Shown here in pieces: positions 43,909 through 54,653 of a stretch of 64,000 nt of DNA. The stretch is from DATLFP01 sp035540955 (lineage in GTDB: Bacteria > Actinomycetota > Acidimicrobiia > Acidimicrobiales > CADCSY01), in contig DATLFP010000030.1 in the NCBI GenBank assembly GCA_035540955.1, positions 1 to 64,000 on the forward strand. The letters are read 5' to 3'. The position numbers and the translations under genes are program-made. Under the pieces are notes generated by a model. It saw only the letters and a list, made by a program, of their open reading frames with translations, did no database searches and had not been told where the DNA came from. Position 1 is the first letter of the stretch; each line of letters begins with the position of its first letter.

Positions 43909-43914
43909 GAGGGT

Positions 43915-45213
43915 TCAGGCGCCGAGGGCGAGCTCCGACCACGGCCGGTCGGTCATGGGCGCGCCGGCGGCGACGGCGGCGAGCATCGGCGAGTAGCGCG
44001 AGCCGTCGCCGAACAGGTCGAAGTCAGGGGCCAGCACCGCGGCCAGACCGTCGAAGTAGAGGATCTGCTTGAACAGCAGGACCATCGACGCCGGCAGCGG
44101 CACCCCGTGGGCACCCGCCGTCTCCAGTGCCTCGCGCAGCAGTGGCCCCATCTGCATGTCGCTCAGCGAACCGGTGATGTGGCGGCCGGCGACCTCGGCC
44201 AGCGCGGCCCCCGCCTCGGGCGGGGCATGGGCCATCTCGGGTAACAGCGCCATGCCGAGGCCGAGCATCTCGAAGCGGCCGGTGAAGATGCCGTCGAGCA
44301 TCACCGCGCACGCCTTCTGCTGCTCGGGCGTGACGCGCCCGACGATGCCGAAGTCGACGAGCACTGGGCCGCCATCGTCGCCGACCATCACGTTGCCCCC
44401 GTGGCCATCGGCGTGGAAGCGGCCCAGGACGAACGCCGACTCGAGCAGGCTGCCGAGCACCCGGCGGAGGATGTCGTCGGGTCGACCGCCCTTGGCGGCG
44501 ATGACGGCGGGGTCACGCACGGGGACGGCGTCGACCCACTCCATGACGAGCACGCGGGGGCCCGAGAGCCGTTCGATCGTCCCTGGCACCCGGATGCCCC
44601 ACGACGTCATGAGGGGGGTGAGGAGCGCCATGTTGTCGAGCTCCCGCCGGAAGTCGAGCTCCTCCTCGAGCCCGACGGCGAGGTCGTCGATGGCTTCCAC
44701 GATCCGAAGGGCATCGAGCTGGGGGCGGACGCGCACAGCCGAAGCCGCCACCCGGCGAAGCAAGCGGAGGTCGGCCTCGAGGCTGTCGATGATGCGGTCG
44801 CGCTGGATCTTCACTGCCACCCGCTGCCCGTCGCCAAGGCGCGCGGCGTGCACCTGGGCCACGCTGCCCGCCGCCACCGGCACCAGGGAGAAGTCGAGGA
44901 AGTCGCGGCGCCACGAGGGAAGCTCGGAGTCGAGCACGGCAGCGGTCGCCTCCGGCGATTGGGGAGCGACGCCGTCGTGCAGCCCCTTGAGGGCGTCGAC
45001 GACCGCCGGCGGGAACGAACCGGGGCTGGCGGCGACGAGCTGGCCAACCTTCACCCATGAGGGTCCGAGCTCCTCGATCGCCCGGCGCAGGCCCTCGAGC
45101 CGGTCCCGACGCCGCCAACCGCTGCGCGCCGCGTGGCGGGCCGAGACAGAACCAACGCGCAGCACGCGTCGGAGCAGGGCGCGGCGGGGCAGCGGTGCAG
45201 CTCGTCCGAACAT
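43915..45213 (-). CDS. AarF/ABC1/UbiB-family atypical kinase
   Basis: The 432-residue product starts at ATG 45213. ABC1 hallmarks are the KVGQ motif (WVKVGQLVAAS, about 55), Ala-rich loop AAGSVAQVHAA, AVKIQRD (about 130), the HADGHGGNVMV catalytic loop (about 270) and LVDFG (about 287). Family members act in lipid and quinone metabolism as ATPases or kinases at membranes. It stands alone between a convergent regulator and a divergent BVMO operon. Confidence 0.88.
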   Translation of the reverse strand: MFGRAAPLPRRALLRRVLRVGSVSARHAARSGWRRRDRLEGLRRAIEELGPSWVKVGQLVAASPGSFPPAVVDALKGLHDGVAPQSPEATAAVLDSELPSWRRDFLDFSLVPVAAGSVAQVHAARLGDGQRVAVKIQRDRIIDSLEADLRLLRRVAASAVRVRPQLDALRIVEAIDDLAVGLEEELDFRRELDNMALLTPLMTSWGIRVPGTIERLSGPRVLVMEWVDAVPVRDPAVIAAKGGRPDDILRRVLGSLLESAFVLGRFHADGHGGNVMVGDDGGPVLVDFGIVGRVTPEQQKACAVMLDGIFTGRFEMLGLGMALLPEMAHAPPEAGAALAEVAGRHITGSLSDMQMGPLLREALETAGAHGVPLPASMVLLFKQILYFDGLAAVLAPDFDLFGDGSRYSPMLAAVAAGAPMTDRPWSELALGA

Positions 45214-45386
45214 CAGTGCCAGCGTATGTCCGCGGATGAGACAGACAGCCAGGAGCGTCGCGTGTCCTCCTCCGACCGTCATTGTCTCAGGCGCCGGCCA
45301 ACGGGAAAACGGCTGGCGCGCCGCTCGCCGCGGCCCGGAAGCGGAACGGGCCGAGAGCCAGTCCGCTTCGCGGCAAGGGGGGGTGC

Positions 45387-45413
45387 TTGTTGACCTATGT
45401 GATGGTTTACGAT
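45387..45413 (+). promoter_or_regulatory. Possible promoter for the BVMO/SDR/ABC operon
   Basis: In the 288-bp gap 45214-45501 a locally AT-rich patch holds TTGTTG/TTGACC (45387-45395) and TACGAT (45408-45413). The 15-bp spacing from TTGTTG is short, so the assignment is tentative. The gap otherwise shows only the dyad at 45426-45445. Confidence 0.3.
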
Positions 45414-45425
45414 AGTTGTGTCCGT

Positions 45426-45445
45426 GAGTTAGTGGGCACTCACTC
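45426..45445. promoter_or_regulatory. Near-palindrome GAGTTAGTG-GG-CACTCACTC
   Basis: Nine-base arms match at eight positions around a two-base centre. It lies just downstream of the possible promoter and 57 bp before the BVMO start, where a TetR-type repressor would bind; the TetR gene at 48943 in the same operon is a candidate regulator. Confidence 0.4.
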
Positions 45446-45501
45446 ACCTCTCGATGTTTGAGGCGAGCGCGCCCGTCAGCCGCTGACCGAGGAGGCCAAC
45501 C

Positions 45502-47313
45502 GTGAACCAAGGACGAACGCCGCCTGCCGTGGACCGAGAGGCGTTGCGCCGGAGGTACCGCCTCGAGCGGGACAAGCGCCTGCGGCCGGATGGCAACCAG
45601 CAGTACCAGCGCCTGACCGGGCGGTTCGCGTCCTACGCCGTCGACCCCTACACGCCGGTCATGGCCCGCGACGCCGTGACCGACGACGTGACGGTCGCAG
45701 TGATCGGGGCGGGCTTCGCTGGCCTGCTGACGGCGGCGAGGCTCGTCGAGGCCGACGTCGGTCGCGTGCGCGTCATCGACAAGGGCGGCGACGTCGGCGG
45801 CACCTGGTATTGGAACCGGTATCCCGGCGCTCAATGCGACACGGCGTCGATGGTGTACATGCCGCTGCTCGAGGAGACGGGCCACATGCCGTCGGAGAAG
45901 TACGCGCACGGTCCCGAGATCCTCGAGCACTGCCAGCGGATCGCCAAGCACTTCGGGCTCTACGACGACGCCCTCTTCCACACCGAGGTCACCCATCTCG
46001 AGTGGGACGACGATCGGGCCCGCTGGAAGGTGCGGACCGACCGAGGCGACGACTTCACCGCACGCTTCGTGTCGATGGGCATCGGCCCGCTGCACGTCCC
46101 GAAGCTGCCGGGGATCCCCGGGGTCGACGACTTCGAGGGACGAGCGTTCCACACCAGCCGGTGGGACTACGACTACACCGGCGGCGACCCGACCGGAACG
46201 CCCATGACCCGGCTGGCCACCAAGCGCGTGGCCATCATCGGCACCGGCGCCACGGCAGTGCAGTGCATCCCTCGCCTCGCCCGTGACGCCGGTCAGCTCT
46301 ACGTCTTTCAGCGCACCCCGTCGTCGGTCGACGTGCGGGGCAACCACCCGATCGACCGCGAGTGGTTCGAGTCCATTGCCACCCCGGGCTGGCAGCAGCG
46401 CTGGCTCGAGAACTTCACCATGAACCAGCTCGGCGCCGCCGCCGAGGACCTGGTGCAGGACGGCTGGACGGAGCTCGCCCGCCGGATCGTGGGTCGCATC
46501 GCTAGCCTCGAGGGGGAGGTCACGCCCGAGCGGATCATGGACGCCGTCGAGGACGCCGACCACGAGAAGATGGAGGCGATCCGGGCGCGCGTGGACGCGG
46601 TGGTCGAGGATCCGGCGGCGGCGCAGAAGCTGAAGGCCTGGTACCGGCAGCTGTGCAAGCGCCCGTGCTTCCACGACGAGTACCTGCAGTCGTACAACCG
46701 CCCGAACGTGCAGCTCGTCGACACAGATGGCAAGGGTGTGGAGCGCGTCACCAGGACCGGCGTGGTCGCCAACGGCAGCACCTACGAGGTGGACTGCATC
46801 GTGTTCGCCTCGGGCTTCGAGGTCGGAACACCCTTCGAGCGGCGCGCGGGGTGCGATCCGATCGGTCTCTCGCACGAGCGGCTCTCGCAGCACTGGGCCG
46901 ACGGGACTCGCTCCCTCCACGGCGTCCAGGTGCACGGGTTCCCGAACCTGTTCCTCAGCCAGCTCGGGCACGGACCCAACCTCGTTTCCAACGTGCCCCA
47001 CAACTTCACCGAGACCTCCAGGGCGGTCGCTGCGGTCGTACGTCACGCCGTCACGTCGGCCCACGACGTCGTCGAGGTCACCGAGCAGGCCGAGCGGGAC
47101 TGGATGGACTTCATCTCCGCCGGCTCGGTCGGAGCGCTCGGTGGGGGGATCGGCTCCGCCGACTGCACGCCCGGCTACTACAACAACGAGGGACAGCCGG
47201 GTGAGGGGTTCGCGGCAGACATGACCAAGGGTCATCCCGGAGGACCGATGGCGTTCTTCGAGCACCTGCGGCGGTGGCCCGAGACCGGCTTCGCGGGACT
47301 CACGTTCCGATGA
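45502..47313 (+). CDS. Baeyer-Villiger monooxygenase (long N-terminal form)
   Basis: The 603-residue protein starts at GTG 45502 after GAGGAGG. It has a 60-residue N-terminal extension, then VAVIGAGFAGLLTAARL (about 68), GGTWYWNRYPGAQCD, the fingerprint FEGRAFHTSRW (about 210) and AIIGTGATAVQ (about 245). It ends GFAGLTFR. Extension and motifs match the steroid/phenylacetone-type BVMO group. It is closely similar to the frameshifted gene at 55924. It leads an operon with a hydrolase, an SDR, a TetR and an ABC importer. The substrate is likely a cyclic ketone. Confidence 0.92.
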   Translation: MNQGRTPPAVDREALRRRYRLERDKRLRPDGNQQYQRLTGRFASYAVDPYTPVMARDAVTDDVTVAVIGAGFAGLLTAARLVEADVGRVRVIDKGGDVGGTWYWNRYPGAQCDTASMVYMPLLEETGHMPSEKYAHGPEILEHCQRIAKHFGLYDDALFHTEVTHLEWDDDRARWKVRTDRGDDFTARFVSMGIGPLHVPKLPGIPGVDDFEGRAFHTSRWDYDYTGGDPTGTPMTRLATKRVAIIGTGATAVQCIPRLARDAGQLYVFQRTPSSVDVRGNHPIDREWFESIATPGWQQRWLENFTMNQLGAAAEDLVQDGWTELARRIVGRIASLEGEVTPERIMDAVEDADHEKMEAIRARVDAVVEDPAAAQKLKAWYRQLCKRPCFHDEYLQSYNRPNVQLVDTDGKGVERVTRTGVVANGSTYEVDCIVFASGFEVGTPFERRAGCDPIGLSHERLSQHWADGTRSLHGVQVHGFPNLFLSQLGHGPNLVSNVPHNFTETSRAVAAVVRHAVTSAHDVVEVTEQAERDWMDFISAGSVGALGGGIGSADCTPGYYNNEGQPGEGFAADMTKGHPGGPMAFFEHLRRWPETGFAGLTFR

Positions 47314-47371
47314 CGCCATGGCCTCGATGCGAGCTGGGCGCCTGCGACGCGGGCGGGAACGGAGGGGGAAC

Positions 47372-48175
47372 ATGGACGTCGAGGTGAACGGCACGCGTTT
47401 GCGCGTGATGGACGAGGGATCGGGGCATGCCGTGCTGTTCCTCCACGGCATGGGGTGCGATGGCACCGACTGGCAGCCGCAGATCGACGCGTTCCGAGGA
47501 ACGAATCGCTGCATCGCCATCGACCACCGCGGCCACGGCCGATCCGACCGCGAGGTCGGCGACGGCTACTCGATCGCCGGGTTCGCGGCCGACGCGCTTG
47601 GCGTACTCGACCACCTCGGCGTCGAGCGGGCCCACGTCGTGGGGCTGTCGATGGGCGGGATGATCGCCCAGCAGCTCACCCTCACCGCGCCCGACCGCGT
47701 CTGCACCCTGAGCCTCCTCGACACCTTCGCTCGGCCGGGAGCGACGGGTGACGGGCTCGGGGCGATGGCCGACCAGGTCGAGGCTGGCGGCCTCGACGCA
47801 CTGGCAGCGGGCTTTCAGGCCATGGTGTTCTCCGCGACGACCATCGGTGGGAAGCCCGAGGTCCTCGAGCGCTTCGACACCCAGTTCCGGGCCAACACTC
47901 CCGCGTGCCTGGCATGGGACATGCGGGCCATCGCCGCCGTCGATGTCTATGACCGCCTCGGCTCGATCACCGTGCCGACCGTCGTGCTGTGCGGCGCCGA
48001 GGACAACCTCACGCCCCGGCCGATGGCCGAGGAGCTCGCCGCCGCCATCCCCGGAGCGACCCTCGAGATCGTCCCCGACGCCGGGCACTTCTCGAACATC
48101 GAGAACCCCGAGTTCGTCAACCAGATCCTCGCCAAGCAGCTCGAGCAGCCCTGCGACCACGGAGGTGCGGCATGA
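47372..48175 (+). CDS. Alpha/beta hydrolase
   Basis: The 267-residue product starts at ATG 47372 after GGAGGGGG; the frame opens earlier at 47318 without support. Oxyanion HGMG (about 24), nucleophile GLSMGG (about 95), acid AEDNLTP and DAGHFSN mark the catalytic triad. Following a BVMO, it probably opens the ester or lactone product. Its stop overlaps the SDR start. Confidence 0.88.
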   Translation: MDVEVNGTRLRVMDEGSGHAVLFLHGMGCDGTDWQPQIDAFRGTNRCIAIDHRGHGRSDREVGDGYSIAGFAADALGVLDHLGVERAHVVGLSMGGMIAQQLTLTAPDRVCTLSLLDTFARPGATGDGLGAMADQVEAGGLDALAAGFQAMVFSATTIGGKPEVLERFDTQFRANTPACLAWDMRAIAAVDVYDRLGSITVPTVVLCGAEDNLTPRPMAEELAAAIPGATLEIVPDAGHFSNIENPEFVNQILAKQLEQPCDHGGAA

Positions 48176-48936
48176 CCGCCCGTCTCGATGGCAAGGTGGC
48201 CCTCGTCACCGGTGCGGCGCGCGGTCAGGGCGAGGCGCACGTGCGCCGGTTCGTGGCCGAGGGCGCCAAGGTCGTCGCCACCGACGTGCTCATCGCCGAG
48301 GGTGAGGCGCTCGCCGCCGAGCTCGGCGCCGATGTCGTCTTCGAGCACCACGACGTCGCCGACGAGGCGCAGTGGGCGGCGGTGGTCAAGCGGGCGGAGG
48401 AGACCTTCGGCGGCATCGACGTCCTCGTGAACAACGCCGGCATCGCCAGGATGGCGCCGCTCGTCGACATGTCGACCGACGACTATCTCGACGTCATCAA
48501 GGTCAACCAGGTCGGTGTCTTCTTCGGCATGCGGGCGGTCGCGCCGGTCATGCAACGACGCGGCGGTGGCTCGATCGTCAACATCTCCTCCATCGACGGC
48601 ATGGCGGGCATGGCCAACGTCATCGGCTACGTGGCGTCGAAGTTCGCGGTTCGGGGCATGACCAAGACCGCTGCCGTCGAGCTCGGCCCCCTCGGCATCC
48701 GCGTGAACTCGGTGCACCCCGGGGGCGTCGACACGCCGATGATCCGTCCGCCCGGGTTCGAAGAGGTCGACTACGACGCCATGTTCGCCCGCTTGCCGAT
48801 CCCGCGCTGCGGGACCCCCGAGGACATCGCGTCGCTCGTGCTGTTCCTCGCCAGCGAGGAGAGCAGCTACATCACCGGCACCGAGCACGTGATCGACGGC
48901 GGCCTGCTCGCCGGCGTCTCTCTGTTCGGGGTCTGA
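48172..48936 (+). CDS. Short-chain dehydrogenase/reductase
   Basis: The 254-residue product starts at ATG 48172 (ATGA overlap). It has VTGAARGQG (about 13), NNAG (about 88), NISSIDG with catalytic Ser and YVASK (about 152), ending TGTEHVIDGGLLAG, a classical-type NAD(P)-dependent SDR close to hydroxysteroid dehydrogenases. It probably makes the ketone for the operon's BVMO. Confidence 0.9.
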   Translation: MTARLDGKVALVTGAARGQGEAHVRRFVAEGAKVVATDVLIAEGEALAAELGADVVFEHHDVADEAQWAAVVKRAEETFGGIDVLVNNAGIARMAPLVDMSTDDYLDVIKVNQVGVFFGMRAVAPVMQRRGGGSIVNISSIDGMAGMANVIGYVASKFAVRGMTKTAAVELGPLGIRVNSVHPGGVDTPMIRPPGFEEVDYDAMFARLPIPRCGTPEDIASLVLFLASEESSYITGTEHVIDGGLLAGVSLFGV

Positions 48937-48942
48937 TCGACG

Positions 48943-49532
48943 GTGCCCGCGCCGGCTGTCGCGTCCCGCATGGCCGGCGCCGCGAGGCGCGCCCACCTGC
49001 TGACGGTGGCTCGACGGTGCTTCGCTGCCGGCGGCTACCACGCCACCACACTGTCGTCCATCGCGCGGGAAGCAGGCGTCAGCGAGCCGCTGCTGTTCAA
49101 GCACTTCGGCTCGAAGGAGGAGCTGTTCCGGCTCTCCATCGCCGAGCCCATGCTCGACCTGCTGCGAACGCGAACCGCCCAGCACCCGGCCGACGAGCCC
49201 GTCGAAGATCAGCAGCTCGCCCTCCGGGCGTTCCTCGTCACCTGGGCCGAGCTCGTGCGCGACGAGCGGTCGCTGGCGCTCGCGCTGCTCGCCGATCTGC
49301 AGCAGTTCCCCGACGTCGGTGCCGAGCTCGGGGTGATGGTCCGGGACCACGTCGACGCGGTGGCGGCGCACATCGCAGCCACGACCGATCGGCGCGAGTA
49401 CCGGCGCTTCGACCCCGTCGTCGCCACGTGGTCCGGGCTCGCCGCCGCCACCGTTGCCGGGTTGACCGCCGCCGATCCGGAGGCGTTCGTGGACGAGTAC
49501 CTCCGCATCCTGCTCCACGGGGTCCTCGCGCC

Positions 49533-49536
<4 letters not shown>
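48943..49536 (+). CDS. TetR-family transcriptional regulator
   Basis: The 197-residue product starts at GTG 48943. The helix-turn-helix TLSSIAREAGVSEPLLFKHF is followed by GSKEELF, then a ligand-binding helical domain. It sits between the SDR and the ABC transporter genes on the same strand and overlaps the ATPase gene start, so it probably autoregulates this operon. Confidence 0.88.
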
Positions 49537-50239
<703 letters not shown>

Positions 50240-50243
<4 letters not shown>

Positions 50244-53032
50244 CGCTGTCCCCGGACGTGTTCGTCATCGGGCTCGTCACCGGCCTGACCTATGCCATCC
50301 TCGCCGTCGGTCTCGTCCTGATCTACCGCTCCACCCGCGTCATCAACTTCGCCCACGGCCAGCTCGGGGCGGCGTCGGCATTGCTGCTGGCGAAGCTCGT
50401 CAACGACCACGGCGTCAGCTGGTGGCTCGCGTTCCCGCTGGCGCTGGTGCTCGCCGCCGGCGTGGGTGCTGCGGCCGAAGCGCTCGTCATCAGACGGCTC
50501 GAGACCGCGGCCCGGACCACGGTGATGATCGCGACCATCGGCCTCGCCCAGATCCTCTTCGCCGTGAGCTTCTGGAGCGTGGTCCGCCCCGACACCAACC
50601 GACTTGCGCAGGTCGGCTACCCGGTGCCGATCGACTGGAGCTTCGAGGTCGCCGACTACGTGGTGCGTGGCGCCGACCTCATGATCGTGCTGGTGGTGCC
50701 GGCCGCGGCCGCGCTCGTCGCCCTGCTCCTGCGGGCCACGACCATCGGCATCCAGATCCGCGCCGTCGCCGCCAACCGCGAGGCGGCGGAGCTGGCCGCG
50801 CTGCCGGTGCGGCGAGTGACCATGTCGGTGTGGGCGATCGCGGGCGTCCTGTCGGCGGTGACCGCGATCCTGCTCGGGCCGTTGCGGGGGGCCAATCTGA
50901 CCGAGGTGCTCGGCCCGTCGCTGATGGTGCGGGCGCTGGCCGCCGCCCTCGTCGGTGGCATGACGAACCTCCCTGTGGCCTTTGCCGCCGGCATCGGCCT
51001 CGGCGTCGTCGAGCAGCTCACGTTCGCGAACTTCGCCAGCGGCGGCGTGACCGAGCTCGCCGTCTTCGCGCTGGTGATGGTCATGCTCGTCCGCCAGGCC
51101 GGTGCGCTCTCGCGCGTGCGCCGTCGGGCCGACGATGACATCGGGCTCATCCGCCCGCCGCGGACGCTCGCCGACGAGCTGGCCACGCGGCCGTGGGCGG
51201 GGTGGCTCCGGCGGGGACCGGTGGCAGCCGCCGCGCTGGCTGCGGTGTTGCTGCCGCTGCTGCCCGGCCTCGACACCCAGAGCAAGGCGTTCCTGCTGAC
51301 CGAGGTCGTCATCTACTGCCTGATCGGCGTCTCCCTGGTCGTGGTCACCGGCATCTCGGGCCAGCTCTCCATGGGTCAGTTCGCCCTCCTCGGGCTGGGC
51401 GCGTACCTCACCGTTCGCCTGGCGCCGAGCGACCTCTCGCTGCCGGTCCTGATGGCGATCGTCGGCGGCGCGTGCGCCCTGGCGGCCGCGGCCATCGGTG
51501 TCCCTGCGGTTCGGGTGCGCGGCCTGTTCCTCGGGGTGACCACGCTCAGCTTCGCCGTCCTCGCCTACGGCTATCTCTTCAACCAGCGGTGGCTCACCAA
51601 CGCCGGCTCGTCGTTCGTCACCCTCCAGGGCACGGCTCGGCTCCCCTTCGTCGGCGACGTCACCACCAACCGCGGCCTCTACTACACCGCCGTCGGCACG
51701 CTCGCGCTCGCGCTCGCCGCCCTGGCCGCGCTGCGGGCGTCCGGCGCGGCACGGCGGCTGATGGCCGTGCGTGACAACCCGCTCAACGCCGCCGCCCACG
51801 GCGTGCCGCCGGCAGCGACGAACATCGTCGCCTTCGCGCTGTCCGGCTTCGTCGCCGGCGTCGCCGGTGTGCTGTGGGCGCACTCGCACGTCAACTTCGA
51901 CGCCAACGCGTTCCCCGCGGCGACGTCGCTCACGGTGCTCAGCGCCGCGGTGATCGGCGGCGTGGCGTCACCGGCCGGGGTCATCCTGGCCACGATCGCC
52001 GTCATCGGCGTGCCCATCGTGTTCGAGTGGAGCACCGTCCTCGTGTACCTGTTCACCGGTGCCGGGGTGCTGGCGGTGGTGCTGGCGCTCCCCGGTGGGA
52101 TCGTCGCCGCACTGGTGCGGGCGCGCGACGTCCTGGCTCAGGCGATCGACCGCAACGTGCGCGCCGCCGTGCTCGCCGAAGCAGACGCACCCGGCGCGCC
52201 GGCGCTCGAGTGCCGCGGCGTGACGGTGCGCTTCGGCGGCATCGCCGCGCTCGACGGGGTGTCGCTGCGCGTCGAACCGGGCGAGACGGTGGCGCTCATC
52301 GGCTCGAACGGCGCCGGCAAGACGACGCTGATGGATTGCGTCTCGGGCTACCTCGCGCCTGACGCCGGAGAGGTCTTGGCCTTCGGCGCTCCGGTCGGCG
52401 CCCTGAGCCCCGAGTACCGGCCGTACACAGGTGTGGCTCGCACCTTCCAGGATGCTCGCCTCTACCAGGGCATGACCGTGCTGCAGTGCGTCCTCGTCGC
52501 GCTCGAGAGCCGCATGTCCTCCGGGTTGCTCTCGAGCCTGTTAGCCGCGCCGTGGGAGCGCTGGGCTGAGCGCGAGCGCGTCGCCGACGCCGAGACGCTG
52601 CTGCGACGAGTGGGTCTGTGGGAGGCGCGCGACGTGCTGCTCGCCGACCTGTCGACCGGCGCGCGACGCGTGTGCGACGTCGCCTGCGCCGCCGCCTTGC
52701 GCCCGCGCCTGCTGCTCCTCGACGAGCCGACTGCCGGGGTCTCGCACCAAGAGGTCCCCGCGCTGCTCGACCTCGTGCGCTCGGTCCGGAGCGAGCTCGA
52801 CTGCGCCGTGCTGCTCATCGAGCACGACATGGCTGTGGTCATGCGCCAGGCCGATCGCATCTACGTCCTAGAGGCGGGAAGCGTGATCGCCGAGGGAGTG
52901 CCGGCGGCGATCGCCGACCATCCCGCCGTCATCGAGGCGTACCTCGGGCGGGGCGCCGCCGACCATGCCCCCGCCCGTCGGCGCCGGCGCGCGCAGGTGC
53001 AGGCACGACCACGAGCAGGGGGAACGAGATGA
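50240..53032 (+). CDS. Fused Liv-type permease-permease-ATPase (LivH-LivM-LivG)
   Basis: The single 930-residue chain contains three normally separate subunits. Residues about 1-290 are LivH-like (RVINFAHGQLG), about 330-630 LivM-like (GISGQLSMGQFALLGLGAY; RLMAVRDNPLNAAAHG), and about 650-890 LivG-like with Walker A GSNGAGKTTL (about 687), Walker B LLLLDEPTAGVSH (about 823) and LIEHDM. The signature is LSTGARR rather than LSGGQ. It starts with GTG 50240. The complex imports amphipathic compounds or branched amino acids; next to lipid catabolism genes the substrate is more likely the carbon source. Confidence 0.9.
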
Positions 53033-54639
53033 CGTTCGGGATGAAGCTGCGACTGTGGGCGCGCAACGCGCCGCGCAGCAACGTGCTCGCGACCTCGGCG
53101 GTCGGGGTCGCCGTCGCCGTCGCCGTCGTCGCTGCCCTGCTGCCCGGCGGGGGCGACGATGCGGGGACCGCCTTGTTCACCGCGCCGGTCGCCGGCGGTG
53201 ACACGACGGCCGGTCCGGTCGGCGGCTCCGAGGGAGCGGTAGACGGCTCCGAAGCCGGGGACGCTGCAACCAGCCCGGCGTCAGCTCTGACGCCGAGCGC
53301 GGGCGCGGCGGGAGGCAGCACCTCGGGCGACCCCGCGCCGGGCGGGTCGGGCTCGTCGGGCGCCTCCGCACCGGGCGGGGCGGGCGCGGCTGCCGGCAGC
53401 GGCGGCTCGGCCGCGAGCGGCGCGCCTGTGCAGCTGACAGCATCCGATCAGGGCGTCACCGAGGAGACGATCAAGGTCGGGTTCCTCATCCCGAGCCTCG
53501 CCGGGCTGGGCAACGTGGGCGCGGCCGCCACCGACAGCCGGACGGACTTGGAAGCAGTGATCAAGGCCTACGTCGACCACGTGAACGAGACCGGCGGCGT
53601 GGCCGGCCGCAAGGTCGTCTACGTGACCACCGAGTCGGACCCCGTCAACGCGTCGAGCCAGCAGGCGGCGTGCATCCGCCTCGCGACCGATGAAAAGGTC
53701 TTTGCCGCCTTCGACACCGCGTCCACGCTCGGCGTTTCCCAGAACTGCTACGCGCAGCGCGGCGTCATCCTCACCACCACCGCGTCGCAGACCAACAGCG
53801 AGCAGAACTTCCAGCGCAACGGCGGCATGCTTGCCTCCAGCGGATCGAGCCAGAACCGGGTGCTGCTCAACTGGGCCGACCTCGCCCTGGCCGCCGGGTT
53901 CATCGGACCCGACAAGGGCAAGCTCGGCATCCTGTCGACCGAGTGCGCGCCAGACCCCGAGGCGATCGACGGCGACTTCAAGCCGTACCTCAAGCAGAAG
54001 GGCATCGACTACCTCGACGTGCGGGTCTCCTGCGACCTCGCCGCCGCCCAGCAGCAGGTCGCGGGCGCTGTGCTGCAGTTCCGCCAAGCGGGCGTCGACC
54101 GGGTGCTGCCGTCGGCGATCTTCGTGACCGTCAACAACTTCCTCCAGGCCGCCGAGTCCCAGCGGTACCGGCCCACCTACTACTGCTCCGACATGTGGGG
54201 GATGTGCCTCGACATCTTCACGAGCAACTTCCCGGCCGCGCAGTGGGACGGGGCCAAGGGCTTCACGTTCTCCCACAGCGGCGCGGACAAGGCCGGGGCG
54301 CCGCTGTCACCGGCGGTGCAGCGATGCTCCAAGATCCTGACCGACGCCGGCGTCCCCGGTGTCACCGAGCAGATGGGCAAGGACGCCGGCGCCGTCGCCT
54401 TCTGCGACAGCTTCTTCCTGTGGGTCTCGGCGATGAAGCACGCACCCCCGAACCCCCGCCGGGCCGACTTCCCCGCCGCGCTCGTCGCCGTTGGCGACAC
54501 CTGGGAGAGCCCGTACGCGGGGCGGGCGATCTTCAGGTCCGGCAAGTTCAACGGCGGCGACGACTACTCGCCGGTGCAGTGGTCGGGCGACTGCAGCTGT
54601 TACACCCAGACCGGGCCCCGCGCCGCCGCGGCCCACTGA
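53029..54639 (+). CDS. Membrane-anchored Liv-type substrate-binding protein
   Basis: The 536-residue product starts at ATG 53029 (ATGA overlap). A single transmembrane segment lies at residues 18-38 with a basic N-terminus and no lipobox Cys. A Gly/Ser/Ala/Pro-rich linker of about 85 residues follows, then a type I periplasmic-binding domain from about 130 (TEETIKVGFLIPSLAGLGNV). Cys residues in the domain suggest disulfides. It presents substrate to the fused permease encoded just upstream. Confidence 0.85.
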   Translation: MTFGMKLRLWARNAPRSNVLATSAVGVAVAVAVVAALLPGGGDDAGTALFTAPVAGGDTTAGPVGGSEGAVDGSEAGDAATSPASALTPSAGAAGGSTSGDPAPGGSGSSGASAPGGAGAAAGSGGSAASGAPVQLTASDQGVTEETIKVGFLIPSLAGLGNVGAAATDSRTDLEAVIKAYVDHVNETGGVAGRKVVYVTTESDPVNASSQQAACIRLATDEKVFAAFDTASTLGVSQNCYAQRGVILTTTASQTNSEQNFQRNGGMLASSGSSQNRVLLNWADLALAAGFIGPDKGKLGILSTECAPDPEAIDGDFKPYLKQKGIDYLDVRVSCDLAAAQQQVAGAVLQFRQAGVDRVLPSAIFVTVNNFLQAAESQRYRPTYYCSDMWGMCLDIFTSNFPAAQWDGAKGFTFSHSGADKAGAPLSPAVQRCSKILTDAGVPGVTEQMGKDAGAVAFCDSFFLWVSAMKHAPPNPRRADFPAALVAVGDTWESPYAGRAIFRSGKFNGGDDYSPVQWSGDCSCYTQTGPRAAAAH

Positions 54640-54653
54640 CCAGGAGGGATCGC

